DNA from: Mastigamoeba balamuthi
Lineage: Eukaryota; Evosea; Mastigamoebida; Mastigamoebidae
Length of the DNA: 50,089 nt
Direction: 5' to 3'
Assembly: GCA_902651635.1 (NCBI GenBank)
Contig: CACRSC010000076.1
Location: 74,719 to 124,807 of the forward strand
The notes under the pieces are model-generated. The model was not told the origin of the DNA. It was given only the letters and a program-made list of their open reading frames with translations, and did not search any database. Numbering within the stretch: the first letter of the stretch is position 1; each line of letters starts with the position of its first letter. This document shows, one piece after another, positions 31,309 through 42,910 of the stretch. The translations under genes were made by a program, and so were the position numbers.

Positions 31309-31862
31309 TCAGCGGGTGCAGTTGTTGTAGTTGGCTATCGCCGGCACCGAGTCAAAGGCGGAATCGATGCCCTCGATCATAATGACGATCAGCTCGTTGA
31401 CGAACTTGATCTCCGTGGCCAGGTTCATGAGGTCGAGGGCCGACTGCGCCGAAGTCGGCAGCGTCCTCCTGCGCAGCAGGGCCGGGCCGAACGTGTACCC
31501 CAGAGCCGCGGCGTCGCTGCCCGTGATCGCCCTGTGCTCCGAGATCTGCTCGAGCAGCAGCAACAGCTTGTAGAGGACGACGGCGTTGCCGATGGGCAGC
31601 TTGCGGATGACCTCGCTGATGCACAACAGCGCGCCCTTGGCGCCGCGGGCGGTGCGCTGTATGGCCATCAGCGTGTCGTAGTGCTCGTACGGTATGATCG
31701 GGTCGCGCGAGAGCAGCAGGCGCTTGAGGCACATGCCCGCCGTGTTGCACGAGTACTTGTCGACCTTCATGCCCTTTCCGCCGCGCTGTATCTCCTCCCA
31801 CATGCTGTGCATCTCCTCGGGGAACAGGAAACCGCGGAAAATGTCCGTCTCGTACGTCCCGT
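31004..31862. repeat. Duplicated segment 3, left copy (ends at single-N gap)
   Basis: Matches 32323-33181 with an offset of 1,319 bp and very few differences (for example GGACGAG versus ATACGAG near 31072). Sequence to the left of the two copies is unrelated. Confidence 0.88.
31309..31862 (-). pseudogene. RhoGAP domain C-terminal part, cut by assembly gap
   Basis: Encodes the same C-terminal RhoGAP residues as the intact gene (from GTYETDIFRG to the NYNNCTR end) and stops at the N at 31863. It lacks the Costars and LIM parts. Probably an unmerged contig end. Confidence 0.8.
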
Positions 31863-31863
31863 N

Positions 31864-32260
31864 GGCAAGCACAAGGCGGCGCCCACAGGGCTGTAGGCCC
31901 CTGGGTCGCAAGCGAGGCACGAGGTGGTGCCCTCACGGGGCTGGAAGGTGTTGGCGGGGCAGCGTGTGCATGACGGTGTTGTAGTGCTAACGTCCCCGCG
32001 GTGCAGGGCATGCACGGCAGTCACGTGGAGTGCAAACTTGCCACTTCTGCACAGCAGGCACTTGGGCTGCCTTGCCGGTGCCATGGTCCCTGGGTTGCAT
32101 TCCGGCCTTGCAAAGAGTGCCGTGTAACTGCCAAGACGGGACACCGTGGGCAGGGAAAGGCACCGACACATACTCGTGTGTTGCTCTGCGCTTGAGCGCC
32201 CTCCACCACACGTGGGGGCCTTTTGCACACGGACTGCGGATGAATTCCTGACGTGGAGGT
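31864..32260 (-). pseudogene. Fragment of a cysteine-rich GCC2/GCC3 (ephrin-receptor-like) repeat protein
   Basis: Minus-strand translation shows paired-cysteine repeats typical of large surface proteins: CNPGTMAPARQPKCLLCRSG, CTRCPANTFQPREGTTSC and CLACDPGAYSPVGAALC. The frame is cut by the N at 31863 and has no convincing start, so this is a piece of a larger gene at a contig edge. It sits between the two RhoGAP copies and has no counterpart beside the left copy. Confidence 0.55.
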
Positions 32261-32322
32261 GAGATTTGAGTGATCACTTTTAGGGGGTGAGTGATCACTA
32301 ATATCTCTCGGGGGGGGACCCA

Positions 32323-33181
32323 AAATTGCAGTAATCGGGCGGTTCATGACCTTAGTGAGAGTATGGCATGTTGGCGCAGCGCACAGACCAAATACGAGTG
32401 TCCCACCCCATCCAAGCCGTTGAACAGCCCGTCTCCTTGCAGGAAATTCACGACAGCGAGGCAACGAGACTCAACGAGAACTACCCCCGCGTGCCAGGTG
32501 GATGGCACGCCCCTAGTGCCACTCTGCAGATCCTCCCTTGAGAGTGCCTCAGGGGAATCGCCAAATCAACGGTGTTGTGCTATAGGGTGGCCTATGTGCA
32601 GGCATGCGGGCATGCGGGGGGGGAGTACTCAGCGGGTGCAGTTGTTGTAGTTGGCTATCGCCGGCACCGAGTCAAAGGCGGAATCGATGCCCTCGATCAT
32701 TATGACGATAAGTTCGTTGACGAACTTGATCTCCGTGGCCAGGTTCATGAGGTCGAGGGCCGACTGCGCCGAAGTCGGCAGCGTCCTCCTGCGCAGCAGG
32801 GCCGGGCCGAACGTGTACCCCAGAGCCGCGGCGTCGCTGCCCGTGATCGCCCTGTGCTCCGAGATCTGCTCGAGCAGCAGCAACAGCTTGTAGAGGACGA
32901 CGGCGTTGCCGATGGGCAGCTTGCGGATGACCTCGCTGATGCACAACAGCGCGCCCTTAGCGCCGCGGGCGGTGCGCTGTATGGCCATCAGCGTGTCGTA
33001 GTGCTCGTACGGTATGATCGGGTCGCGCGAGAGCAGCAGGCGCTTGAGGCACATGCCCGCCGTGTTGCACGAGTACTTGTCGACCTTCATGCCCTTTCCG
33101 CCGCGCTGTATCTCCTCCCACATGCTGTGCATCTCCTCGGGGAACAGGAAACCGCGGAAGATGTCCGTCTCGTACGTCCCG
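32323..33181. repeat. Duplicated segment 3, right copy
   Basis: Right-hand counterpart of 31004-31862; continues without a break into the complete Costars-LIM-RhoGAP gene. Confidence 0.88.
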
Positions 33182-34613
33182 TTCTCCATGATCTGCACGG
33201 CCATCGGGCTGAGCCACGCGTCAGGGGCGTGCGAGGGGTGCTCACGAATTCGATGAGGGTGTCCGCGAGCTCCCACTCCTTGCCGACAGCCGGAAGGGAC
33301 GTCGACGATGGGCACGCCGCAGGCTTCTCCACGACAGCGGGCTTCCTGGCGGTCCCCGGCGACGGCACCTGGGGCACAGATGGCACCCTCTTTGCCGGGT
33401 GCTCGTCCGGGTGAGGGGGGATCGGAGGCTTCGAGCGAGCCGGCGGCCTCTGGGCCGGCAGAGATGGGGGCTTGTGGGCCTCCTCTTGCCTACGCTTCTG
33501 CTCTGCCTCGGCCCTCCTGTGTTCTTCCTCGGCCTTGGCAGCGAGGCGCTTCGCTTGCTGGTCTTCGTCGTGCGTGACCCTGGCTGGAGGGGGATGTGCT
33601 GCGGGCCTGGGAGGCGCAGGAGCTGCCCTTTGTGCCGGTGCTGCTGCGGGCGCCAGCGGTGGGAGCGCAGACGACCTGGGAGAGGGCACCGTCTGGGCCG
33701 GGGGTGTGTGGGATGCTGGCTGCTGCGGCTGCGGCTGCGGCTGAGCCTGTGGCTTGGGCGACGGCGACTTGGCGGCTCTGGGCTCGTCTCCGAACCCCTC
33801 GTAGCTCCCCTTCGCCTGGTATATTTGCATCTGCGCAAGCGACGCTCAGCACAAGTGCGCTCGCGGGATGAAGGACTGCAGCATACGTAGTGGGGGCGGC
33901 AGTAGATCTGCTTGTTGATCATGCAGAACTCCGTGGGGCGCAGCGTGCACTTGCACTGCTTGCAGGTGAAGCAGCCCTTGTGGAACGCCATCCCCGCGGC
34001 GTCGACGCGCTCGGTCGGGTAGACCGTCTTGCCGCAGTTGCCGCACTTGTTGTTGGCCATGTTGATCGTCTCGAACCCCCTCGACTTGCCCCCGCCCGCC
34101 GCTGCCTTGGCCGGCTTCATCATCTCCTCCTTAGACGGCACAGGGCTGTCGGGTATCGTGTCTTTGCGGAGCGGAAAGAGTCAGCGGGTCACGACGTGGT
34201 AAAAACGAAACCCGCCCGCGAAAACCGTATTGAAAATCAATTGGAAGTGCGGCGTGGAAACGTGAATAAAAACCGCACGCACCCTTGAGAAGCGTGACGA
34301 CGACGGCGTCGTGCGAGCCGCTGAGCAGCAGGCCGCCGCCCTCGTACTCGACGACGCCGCGCTTGCGGGCAGCGACGATGGTGCCGCTGAGGGCCTCGAA
34401 GTCGTCGACGGTCTTGGCGAAGAGCTCGCCAAAGGCGATGGAGCCCTGCGGGGACAGGCGCCGGATGGCCGCGATCAGCTTGCGGATCTCCGAGTCGACC
34501 CACTTGACGGCCGCCACGCGCCGCTGGTACTCCTTCTCGCGTGCAGCCTCCTCGGCAGCGGACCCCCCGGTTTCGCCGCCGCCGGGGTTCCAACGAGAAG
34601 CTATCGACGACAT
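32629..34613 (-). CDS. Costars-LIM-RhoGAP fusion protein
   Basis: Four exons (34613-34283, 34161-33887, 33830-33246, 33192-32629) join in phase to 585 codons. Residues ~30-110 are a Costars domain (SIAFGELFAKTVDDFEALSG, AARKRGVVEYEGGGLLLSG, HDAVVVTLLKD); the first 121-nt intron falls between LLK and the conserved D. Then one LIM zinc domain (CGNCGKTVYPTER, HKGCFTCKQCKCTL, IYCRPHY) with the eplin/LASP-type continuation QIYQAKGSYEGFG across a 56-nt intron. Next is a long Pro/Gln/Lys linker. Last is a RhoGAP domain (DTLIEFIMENGTYETDIFRG; the arginine in DIFR is the candidate finger; then LLLSRDPIIPYEHYD and TFGPALLRR). Likely cytosolic, tying actin regulation to Rho/Rac GTP hydrolysis (inference). 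Confidence 0.87.
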
Positions 34614-34934
34614 TGCGGGTCTAGAGTTCTACTGATGGTGCGAAAAGGTCGGTTGCTCAGATCTCGGTTTCAAAAATACCGATATCCCGCCGGCCAGATA
34701 CCGGGGGCGGATATCTGCGATCTACTCTTCCGTCACTCTCGCAGGCGGGCGCCGGGGGGGCGATCCACGGCATCGAGGGGGGTGCTCTTTCATGATCTCC
34801 GAATGACGGTCCATGGCGACACGTGTGCGCGGGACAAAGATTCACAGAGGATATTTTCCTCCCCGAGTTCTGCGGAAAAAGATGACGGCATCTGCCACCT
34901 CAGTACGATTCATTCATTCGACTTACACTGAACG
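34614..34934. promoter_or_regulatory. Divergent promoter region, Costars-LIM-RhoGAP and purine fusion
   Basis: 321 bp between two divergent starts. Contains GGATATTTTCCT at 34849-34860, about 75 bp before the purine ATG, and GATATCCCGCC at about 34680, about 65 bp before the other start. Confidence 0.4.
34849..34860 (+). promoter_or_regulatory. GGATATTTTCCT element upstream of the purine gene
   Basis: One of several closely similar motifs located 30-100 bp before start codons in this window. Regulatory role inferred. Confidence 0.3.
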
Positions 34935-37900
34935 ATGGAGTCACACGGTTCGCATCATCCCCTGGCTCTGCCCATGCGAGCCCACCATGCGGGATTTTCT
35001 CTGAAATCTCTGCCCGTGCCGCCCGCGCGCGCCGCGTGTGTCTCGCGTGTCTCGCGTGTCTCGTTGCGCAGACGTGGTGCTCGTTGTCGGGTCTGGCGCG
35101 AGGGAGCACGCGCTGGCCGAGTCGCTGGCCCGCTCGCCGCGCGTCTCGCGCGTTCTCGTCGCCCCGGGCAACGGCGGCACCGCGTCGTCTGCCTCCAAGG
35201 TCTCCAACGTCGCCGTCCCCGCCGTGCGCCTGCCCGCCCCCCGCCCCTCTGGCTGGGCTCTTGGCTGTGGCTGGCCTGGTCTCACGCACTGCTCCCGCTC
35301 TCTGTGTGCCCCTTGCGTGTGTGGCTTTTTTGCCTGCGCGCGTCGGTCGGTCTGTGCGCGGCTGCGCGTGCACTGCGACCAGGACTACGTCGCGTTCTGC
35401 AAGGCCGAGGGGGTCCAGACGGTGGTCATCGGCCCCGAGCAGCCGCTCGCCGAGGGCCTCGCCGACGTGCTCAACGCCGCAGGTGCTCTGCTCTGTTCAA
35501 ACCCCACCACTCATTCCTCCTTTTTTCTCAACGCGGAAAAATTGTTCCGCCTGGGGGGAGGGAGAGGGGGGCGAAAACAACGCGCGCGCAGCACCGCACC
35601 ACGCGCGGACACGCGCCTCCAACGGCACACGCCAAACTGACCCCCGTGTGGCGCAGGAATCCCGTGCTTCGGCCCGACCAAGGCGGCGGCCAGGCTCGAG
35701 TCCAGCAAGGCGTTCTCGAAGGAGTTTATGGTCCGTGCGGGCATCCCGACGGCCGAGTTCAAGGTCTTCTCGGAGCTGGACGCCGCCCGCTCCTACGTCC
35801 GATCTGTTCCGTTCCCCGTCGTGCGTCCAGCCGTTTTTGCCGTCCGATCTGCCCCTTCCGAAGGGGCCGTTTCGGGCAGTGCAAGAAATAATGATCTCAC
35901 CCCCAGCGGAATTCTCCCCGAGAAATGCCTGCGCCCCGTCATAAGTTATGGGTCCGCCCACTGACGATCGGGGATCCGCGCAGGTCGTCAAGGCTGACGG
36001 GCTGTGCGCCGGCAAGGGCGTCGTGGTGCCCGAGACCACCGAGGAGGCCATCGCCGCCGTCGACGACATGCTCGGCGCGCACCACTTTGGCTCCGCCTCC
36101 AACACCGTCGTCATCGAGCGCCGCCTCTCCGGCTTCGAGGCCTCGGTCTTCGCCTTCTGGTCCGCCGCCCCGCCACTGCTCCTCCCCCCGAGAGTCTCCT
36201 GACGTCTCCCCGCCTCCCCGCAGCGACGGCAAGACGTTCCTGATGGTCCCGATGGCCGCGCAGGACCACAAGCGCGCGTTTGACGGCGACAAGGGGCCCA
36301 ACACGGGCGGCATGGGCGCGTACGCCGGCACGGGCCTGTGCCTCAGCGAGGAGCAGGTCGCCGTGGTCCGCGACCGCGTCGTGGCGCCCGCCGTCGCGCA
36401 GATGGCCAAGGAGGGCGCGCCCTACGTCGGCGTGCTCTACTGCGGCGTCATGGTCGACGGCGACGCGATCGACGTCATCGAGTTCAACGCGCGCTTCGGC
36501 GACCCCGAGTGCGAGGTCATCCTGCCGCTGCTCGAGAGCGACCTCTACGACCTCGTCCAGGCGTGCACCGCCGGCCGCCTCGCCGAGCTGCCGGCCTCTG
36601 CCGTGCGCTGGGCGCAGTCCAAGGTCGCCGCGACGGTCGTGCTGGCCAGCGGCGGCTACCCGGGCAAGTACGCGACGGGCGCCGTCATCACGGGCGTCGA
36701 GGAGGCCGCCAGGGTCGACCCCAGCGTCCGCGTCTACCACGCTGGCACCAAGATCGACGGCAGCAACGCGCTGGTCACCGCCGGCGGCCGCGTGCTGGCC
36801 GTCAGCGCCGTCGCCGAGAGCATCGGCCGCGCGCTCGACGTGGCGTACCGCGCGGCGTCGCGCATCAGCTTCGCGGGCATGCAGTACCGCTCGGACATCG
36901 GGCACCGCGCGCTGGCCAAGGACGCCGTCACGTACAAGCAGGCGGGCGTCGACATCACCGCGGGCGACGACCTCGTCGCGCGCATCGCGCCGGCGTGCAA
37001 GCAGACGGTCCGCGTGGGCTGCGACGCGGAGCTCGGCGGGTTCGGCGCGTTCTTTGACGTGCACGCCGCCGGGTACTCGAAGAACCCCGTGCTCGTCAGC
37101 GGCACCGACGGCGTCGGCACGAAGCTGATGATCGCGCACGCCTACGGCAAGCACGACACGATCGGCCAGGACCTCGTCGCCATGTGCGTCAACGACATCC
37201 TGACGCACAACGCCGAGCCGCTGTTCTTCCTCGACTACTTCGCGACGGGCAAGCTCTCGGTCGCCGAGGCCGCCGAGGTCGTCACCGGCATTGCGCGCGC
37301 CTGCAAGGAGTCCGGCTGCGCGCTCAGCGGCGGCGAGACGGCCGAGATGCCCGGCATGTACAACCCGGGCGAGTACGACCTCGCGGGCTTCGCCGTCGGC
37401 GCCGTCGACCGCGCGGACCTCCTGCCGCGCCAGGAGCTCATGCGCGAGGGCGACGTCATCCTGGGCCTGCCCTCGTCGGGCGTGCACAGCAACGGCTTCT
37501 CGCTGGTGCGCAGGATCGTCGACAAGAGCGGCGTGGCGCTCAGCGACCCGGCGCCGTTCGCCACCGAGTACAGGACGCTCGCCGAGGCGCTGCTGGCGCC
37601 GACGAGGCTCTACGTCAAGACGGTGCTGTCGCTGTGCCGCAGCCAGCCCGGCAGCATCACCGGCCTCGCGCACATCACCGGCGGCGGGCTGCTCGAGAAC
37701 ATCCCGCGCGTGCTGCCGACGAGCCTCGACGCGCAGCTCGACTTCAGCGGGTGGGAGCTGCCGCCCGTGTTCGCCTGGATGGCCTCTGTCGGGCCCATCG
37801 CGCCGCGCGAGATGCTGCGCGTGTTCAACAGCGGCATCGGCATGGCCATCGTCGTGCCCGCGGCCAACGTCGAGGCCGTCGAGAAGCACCTGCGCGAGGC

Positions 37901-40900
37901 CGGCGAGGTCGTCAGGCGCATCGGGCGCCTCGTCCCCGCGGCCAACCCCGCGCAGAAGGAGTCGCTCGTGCTGCACGACGGCGCCGAGCAGTGGCTGCGC
38001 CGCGCGGTCGCCGCCCACGAGGAGGAGCAGGCGCGCCGCATCGACGCCCTGGCGCTGCTCGCCCGCAACGGGTCGAGCGTGCTGGCCGCCCGCAAGAAGG
38101 TGCGCGTCGGCATCGTGATCTCGGGCAGGGGCTCGAACATGCAGAAGATCGTCGAGTCGGTGCGCGCGGACCCCTCGCACCCCGCCGAGGTCGCCGTCGT
38201 CGTGTCGGACAAGCCGCAGGCCGCGGGCATCAAGCGCGCGGAGCAGCTCGGCGTCAAGGCCGTCGTCGTCGACCGCACGCAGTTCGCGACGGCCGAGGAG
38301 TTTGAGGCGCGCCTGCAGGCCGTGCTCGTGGAGAACGGCGTCGAGCTCGTGTGCCTCGCGGGATTCCTGAGGATCCTCAGCGCGGCGTTCGTGCGCCAGT
38401 GGGACATGAAGATTATCAACGTGCACCCGTCGCTGCTGCCCATGTTCAAGGGCATGTACGGCGACCGCATGTTCGAGGCGCAGCTCAAGGCCGGCGTCAA
38501 GGTCACTGGCTGCACCATCCACTACGTCACCCCCGACGTCGACAACGGGCCCATCATCGCCCAGGAGGCCATCCCGATCCTCCCCACTGACGACGCCAAG
38601 GTAATCTGCCCTGCGCCACGCCATCGCTTCCTCTCGAAACTCACGGTACCCCCTTCCCTTGCAGTCGCTCGAGGAGCGCATGCACGAGGCCGAGCACAGG
38701 ATCTACCCCGAGGTCGTGCGCGCCCTCGCCGCGGGTCGCGTCCAGGTGACGGACAACGTCGTGCGCGTGGCCAAGGCCACGGAGCAGACTCGCACGCTGC
38801 ACCTCTACCTGCCCGTTGTGCGCGGCAGCCCCGCGTACAACCGCTTCCGCCAGCGCGTCGACCGCCGCGGCCACTCGTCTGTCGAGATGGACGTAGAGTT
38901 CTGCTTCAACGTGCACCTGCACTCCGACTGCGACATGAAGGCGCACGAGATGCTCTCGCGCCTCGACTGGCTGTTCGCCGGCTGCGCCGGGCAGAGGGTC
39001 TCGCTGCGCTCGGCGTTCGAGGGCAAGGTCGGCCAGATTGCCGAGCTCGGCCCGCGCATGTTCTTCACGACGCCGTGGTCGACCAACGCCGTCAGCGTCT
39101 GCCGCTCGGCGGGCCTGGGCAGCGTGCTGCGCATCGAGATGAGCCGCAGGTACCTGTTCAACAGGCCCGCGGGGTGCAACACGAGCCTCGAGGCGCTGGT
39201 CGAGCCGCTGCACGACCGTATGACCGAGTGCCTCTACGACGAGCCGCTCTTCTTCGAGAACCAGCCGCACGTCGAGCCCGAGATGACGTTCACCGTCGAC
39301 GTGATGAGCAGGGGCCGCGAGGCCGTCGTCGAGGCCAACGCCAAGTTCGGGCTCGCGTTTGACGAGCGCGACCTCGACTACTACACGGACCTCTTTGTCA
39401 ACAAGATGAAGCGCAACCCGACCAACGTCGAGCTCTTCGACCTCGCCCAGGGCAACAGCGAGCATTCGCGCCACTGGTTCTTCAAGGGCATCCAGGAGAT
39501 CGACGGCAAGGTCATGGACAAGTCGCTCATGGAGCTCGTCCAGGACACGCTCACGGCCAACCCCGACGGCTCGATCATCGCCTTCGCGGACAACTCGTCG
39601 GCCGTCAAGGGCTTCGACGCCGCCGCCCTGACCCCCGAGGTCGTCGGCGAGCCCTCTGCGCTGCGCCCCGAGCCCACCCCGCAGCTCTACCACGCGCTGT
39701 TCACCGCCGAGACGCACAACTTCCCCACCGGCATCGCCCCTCGTCCCGGGGCTGAGACCGGCACCGGCGGCCGCATCCGCGACGTCGAGGCCACTGGCCG
39801 TGGCGCGCACGTCGTCGCGGGCACGACTGGCTACGCGACGGGCAACCTGAACCTGCCGTGGTACCCGCAGCCGTGGGAGACTCCCGAGCAGGAGTACCCG
39901 TCGACGCTGGCGACGCCCATCGACATCATGATCGAGGCGAGCAACGGCGCGTCGGACTACGGCAACAAGTTCGGCGAGCCCGTCATCAACGGCTACGCGA
40001 GGACGTTCGGCATGACGCTGCCCGACGGCCAGCGCCGCGAGTGGCTCAAGCCGATCCTGTTCAGCGGCGGCATCGGCTTCCTGCAGGACCAGCACTGCCA
40101 GAAGTTCGAGCCTGAGCTCGGCATGATCGTCGTCAAGATCGGAGGCCCGTGCTACCGCATCGGTCTGGGCGGTGGTGCCGCGTCGTCGATGGTGCAGGGC
40201 GAGAACAAGCGCGAGCTCGACTTCAACGCCGTGCAGCGCGGCGACCCCGAGATGGAGCAGAAGGTCAACCGCGTGATCCGCGCCTGCGTCGAGCTGGGCA
40301 AGGCCAACCCGATCCTGAGCATCCACGACCAGGGCGCCGGCGGCGCGTCCAACGTGCTCAAGGAGATCGTCAACCCCGCGGGAGGCATCATCAACATCCG
40401 CGACTTCCACGTCGGCGACACGACCATGTCGGTCTGCGAGCTCTGGGTCTCGGAGTACCAGGAGCAGAACGCGCTGCTGATCCGCCCCGAGTCGCGCGAG
40501 CTCTTCTCGAAGCTCTGCGACCGCGAGAAGGTCCCCGTCGCCTACGTCGGCGTCGTCACCAACGACGGCCGCGCCATCCTGCGCGATCGCAACTTCACTG
40601 GCACCGCCGCCGAGTTCCCCGAGAACTTTGACCTCCAGGACGTGCTCGGCTCGATGCCGCGCAAGACGTTCAGGTCCAAGACGGAGCAGCTCGTGCTGTC
40701 GCCGCTCGAGCTCCCCGCCGGCGTCACCGTCGACGCGGTCCTGCAGCGCGTGCTGCGCCTCGTCTCGGTCGGCTCGAAGAGGTACCTGACCAACAAGGTC
40801 GACCGCTCTGTCACGGGCCTCGTCGCGCAGCAGCCGTGCGTCGGGCCGCTGCACACGCCGCTCGCCGACTTCGCCGCCATCTCGTTCTCGCACTTCAGCA

Positions 40901-42729
40901 ACGTCGGCTCGGCCACCGCCATCGGCGAGCAGCCCATCAAGATGCTCGTCTGCCCCGCCGCCGGCGCGCGCATGTGCGTCGCCGAGGCCGTGACGAACCT
41001 GGCGTTCGCCCGCATCACGTCGCTCAAGCAGACCAAGTGCTCGGCCAACTGGATGTGGGCCGCCAAGCTGCCCGGCGAGGGCTCTGCCATGTACACTGCG
41101 TGCAAGGCCATGTGCGACATCATGAAGGACGTCGGCGTCGCCGTCGACGGAGGCAAGGACTCGGTCAGCATGGCGACCAAGGTCGGCAAGGACGTCGTCA
41201 AGTGCCCCGGCGAGCTCGTCATCTCGCTCTACGCGCCGTGCCCCGACGTGACGGCGACGGCCACCCCGGACCTGAAGCTCGCGGGCGAGCCCAACAGCCT
41301 GCTGCTCGTCGACCTGTCGAGCGGGCACTACAGGCTCGGCGGCTCTGCCATCGGCCAGGTCTACAGGCAGCTCGGCGACAAGTCGCCCGACGTGGACGAC
41401 GCCGCGCTGCTCGTGCGCGCGTTCGAGGTCACCCAGGAGCTGCTCGGCAAGCGCGGCACGATCCTCGCCGGCCACGACCGCAGCGACGGTGGCCTGATCA
41501 CCACCGTCCTCGAGATGGCCTTCGCCGGCAACTGCGGCATCAACGTCGACGTCCCCGCCGCCGCCAGCGTCGACCCGATCGCCGCCCTCTTCTCCGAGGA
41601 GCTCGGCCTGGTCCTCCAGGTCCCCCGCAGCGCCGAGGAGAGCGTCCTCAAGGCGTACGCCGCCAGGAACGTCCCCTGCGTGCGCATCGGCGAGGCGACG
41701 CCCGCGATGGGCGCGCGCGTCGCTGTCAATGGCAAGGTCGTGCTCGAGGGCGACGTGCCGACGCTGCGCGACGCGTGGGAGGAGACGAGCTTCCAGCTCG
41801 AGAGGCTGCAGTGCAACGTCGACTGCGTCAAGTCCGAGCAGGAGGCGATGCACACGCGCAAGGAGCCGCGCTTCACCCTGACCTACAAGCCGCAGCCGAC
41901 GGCCGACGCCATCCTGCACGCGGCGGTCAAGCCGCGCGTCGCGGTCATCCGCGAGGAGGGCAGCAACGGCGACCGCGAGATGCACGCGTCGCTGTTCCTG
42001 GCGGGCTTCGAGCCGTGGGACGTCACGATGACGGACCTGCTCAACAAGCGCATCACGCTCGACCGCTTCCGCGGCGCGGCGTTCGTCGGCGGGTTCAGCT
42101 ACGCCGACGTGCTCGGCTCGGCGACGGGCTGGGCGTCGTCGATCCGGTACAACGCGCACATGGCGGCGCAGTTTGAGGCGTTCAGGACGCGCGCGGACAC
42201 GTTCAGCCTCGGCGTCTGCAACGGCTGCCAGCTGCTGGTGCTGCTCGGCTGGGTCGCCGACAACTCGCCGCTGCGCCCGCGCATGGCGTGGAACAAGAGC
42301 GGCCGCTTCGAGTCGCGCTTCAGCAACGTGCGCATCATCAAGAGCCCCGCGATCATGTTCGAGGGCATGAGCGGCACGGAGCTCGGCGTCTGGGTCAGCC
42401 ACGGCGAGGGCAGGTTCGAGATGCAGCTCAGCGGGCCCGAGGGCCAGGCCGACTACCCCGAGCTCGAGGACATCGCGCCTGTGCGCTACATCGACGACGA
42501 CGGCAACGTCACGACGCGCTACCCGTTCAGCCCCAACGGCTCGCCCGCTGGCGTCGCTGCGCTGTGCTCGCGCGACGGCCGCCACCTGGCGATCATGCCG
42601 CACCCCGAGCGCACGACGCTCAAGTACCAGTGGCCGTACAAGCCCACCGCGTGGCTCAAGGACGAGCCCGAGGTCTCGCCCTGGATGCAGATGTTCCAGA
42701 ACGCGTACAGGTGGGTTGCCAAGTGCTGA
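34935..42729 (+). CDS. Tetrafunctional purine synthesis enzyme GARS-AIRS-GART-FGAMS
   Basis: Seven exons (34935-34947, 35072-35223, 35383-35482, 35657-35820, 35984-36159, 36224-38600, 38665-42729) give exactly 2,349 codons. GARS, residues 1-430: [49 protein letters not shown], 440-800: [36 protein letters not shown], 827-1025: [42 protein letters not shown], about 1036-2348: [45 protein letters not shown], glutaminase [14 protein letters not shown] with cysteine nucleophile, and [12 protein letters not shown]. The C-terminal helix of GART and all of FGAMS lie in one uninterrupted exon, so the GART-FGAMS join does not depend on splice prediction. The first 13-bp exon (MESH) is inferred; an ATG at 35038 is the alternative start. 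Cytosolic IMP synthesis. Confidence 0.94.
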
Positions 42730-42910
42730 GCGGCGACATAACACGCATCACCGGCATTAACGACATACGGGCCACTCCAATACATTGCGAGGGATGCATA
42801 TCCTCTTTTTTTCTACAACGTTGGATCTTATCTTCAACTGTATCCGGCCATTGTATCTGGTATTTCTTGGAAACAGTATCTTCATCAGAGCCTACTTACT
42901 TTGTGGGGGA

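Noticed and set aside
35038-35640. Start of the purine gene at ATG 35038 with a run of Ser-Arg-Val repeats
   Set aside because: Kept as alternative only. The SRVSRVSR run looks like a pyrimidine-rich intron end (CTCGTTGCGCAG), and splicing from ATG 34935 gives a normal short GARS N-terminus.
36111-38681. Long open frame on the minus strand opposite the purine fusion (and 38641-42744 minus)
   Set aside because: Shadow of GC-rich coding sequence. The translation is Arg/Ala/Val-rich without motifs, and the plus strand has unmistakable enzymes.
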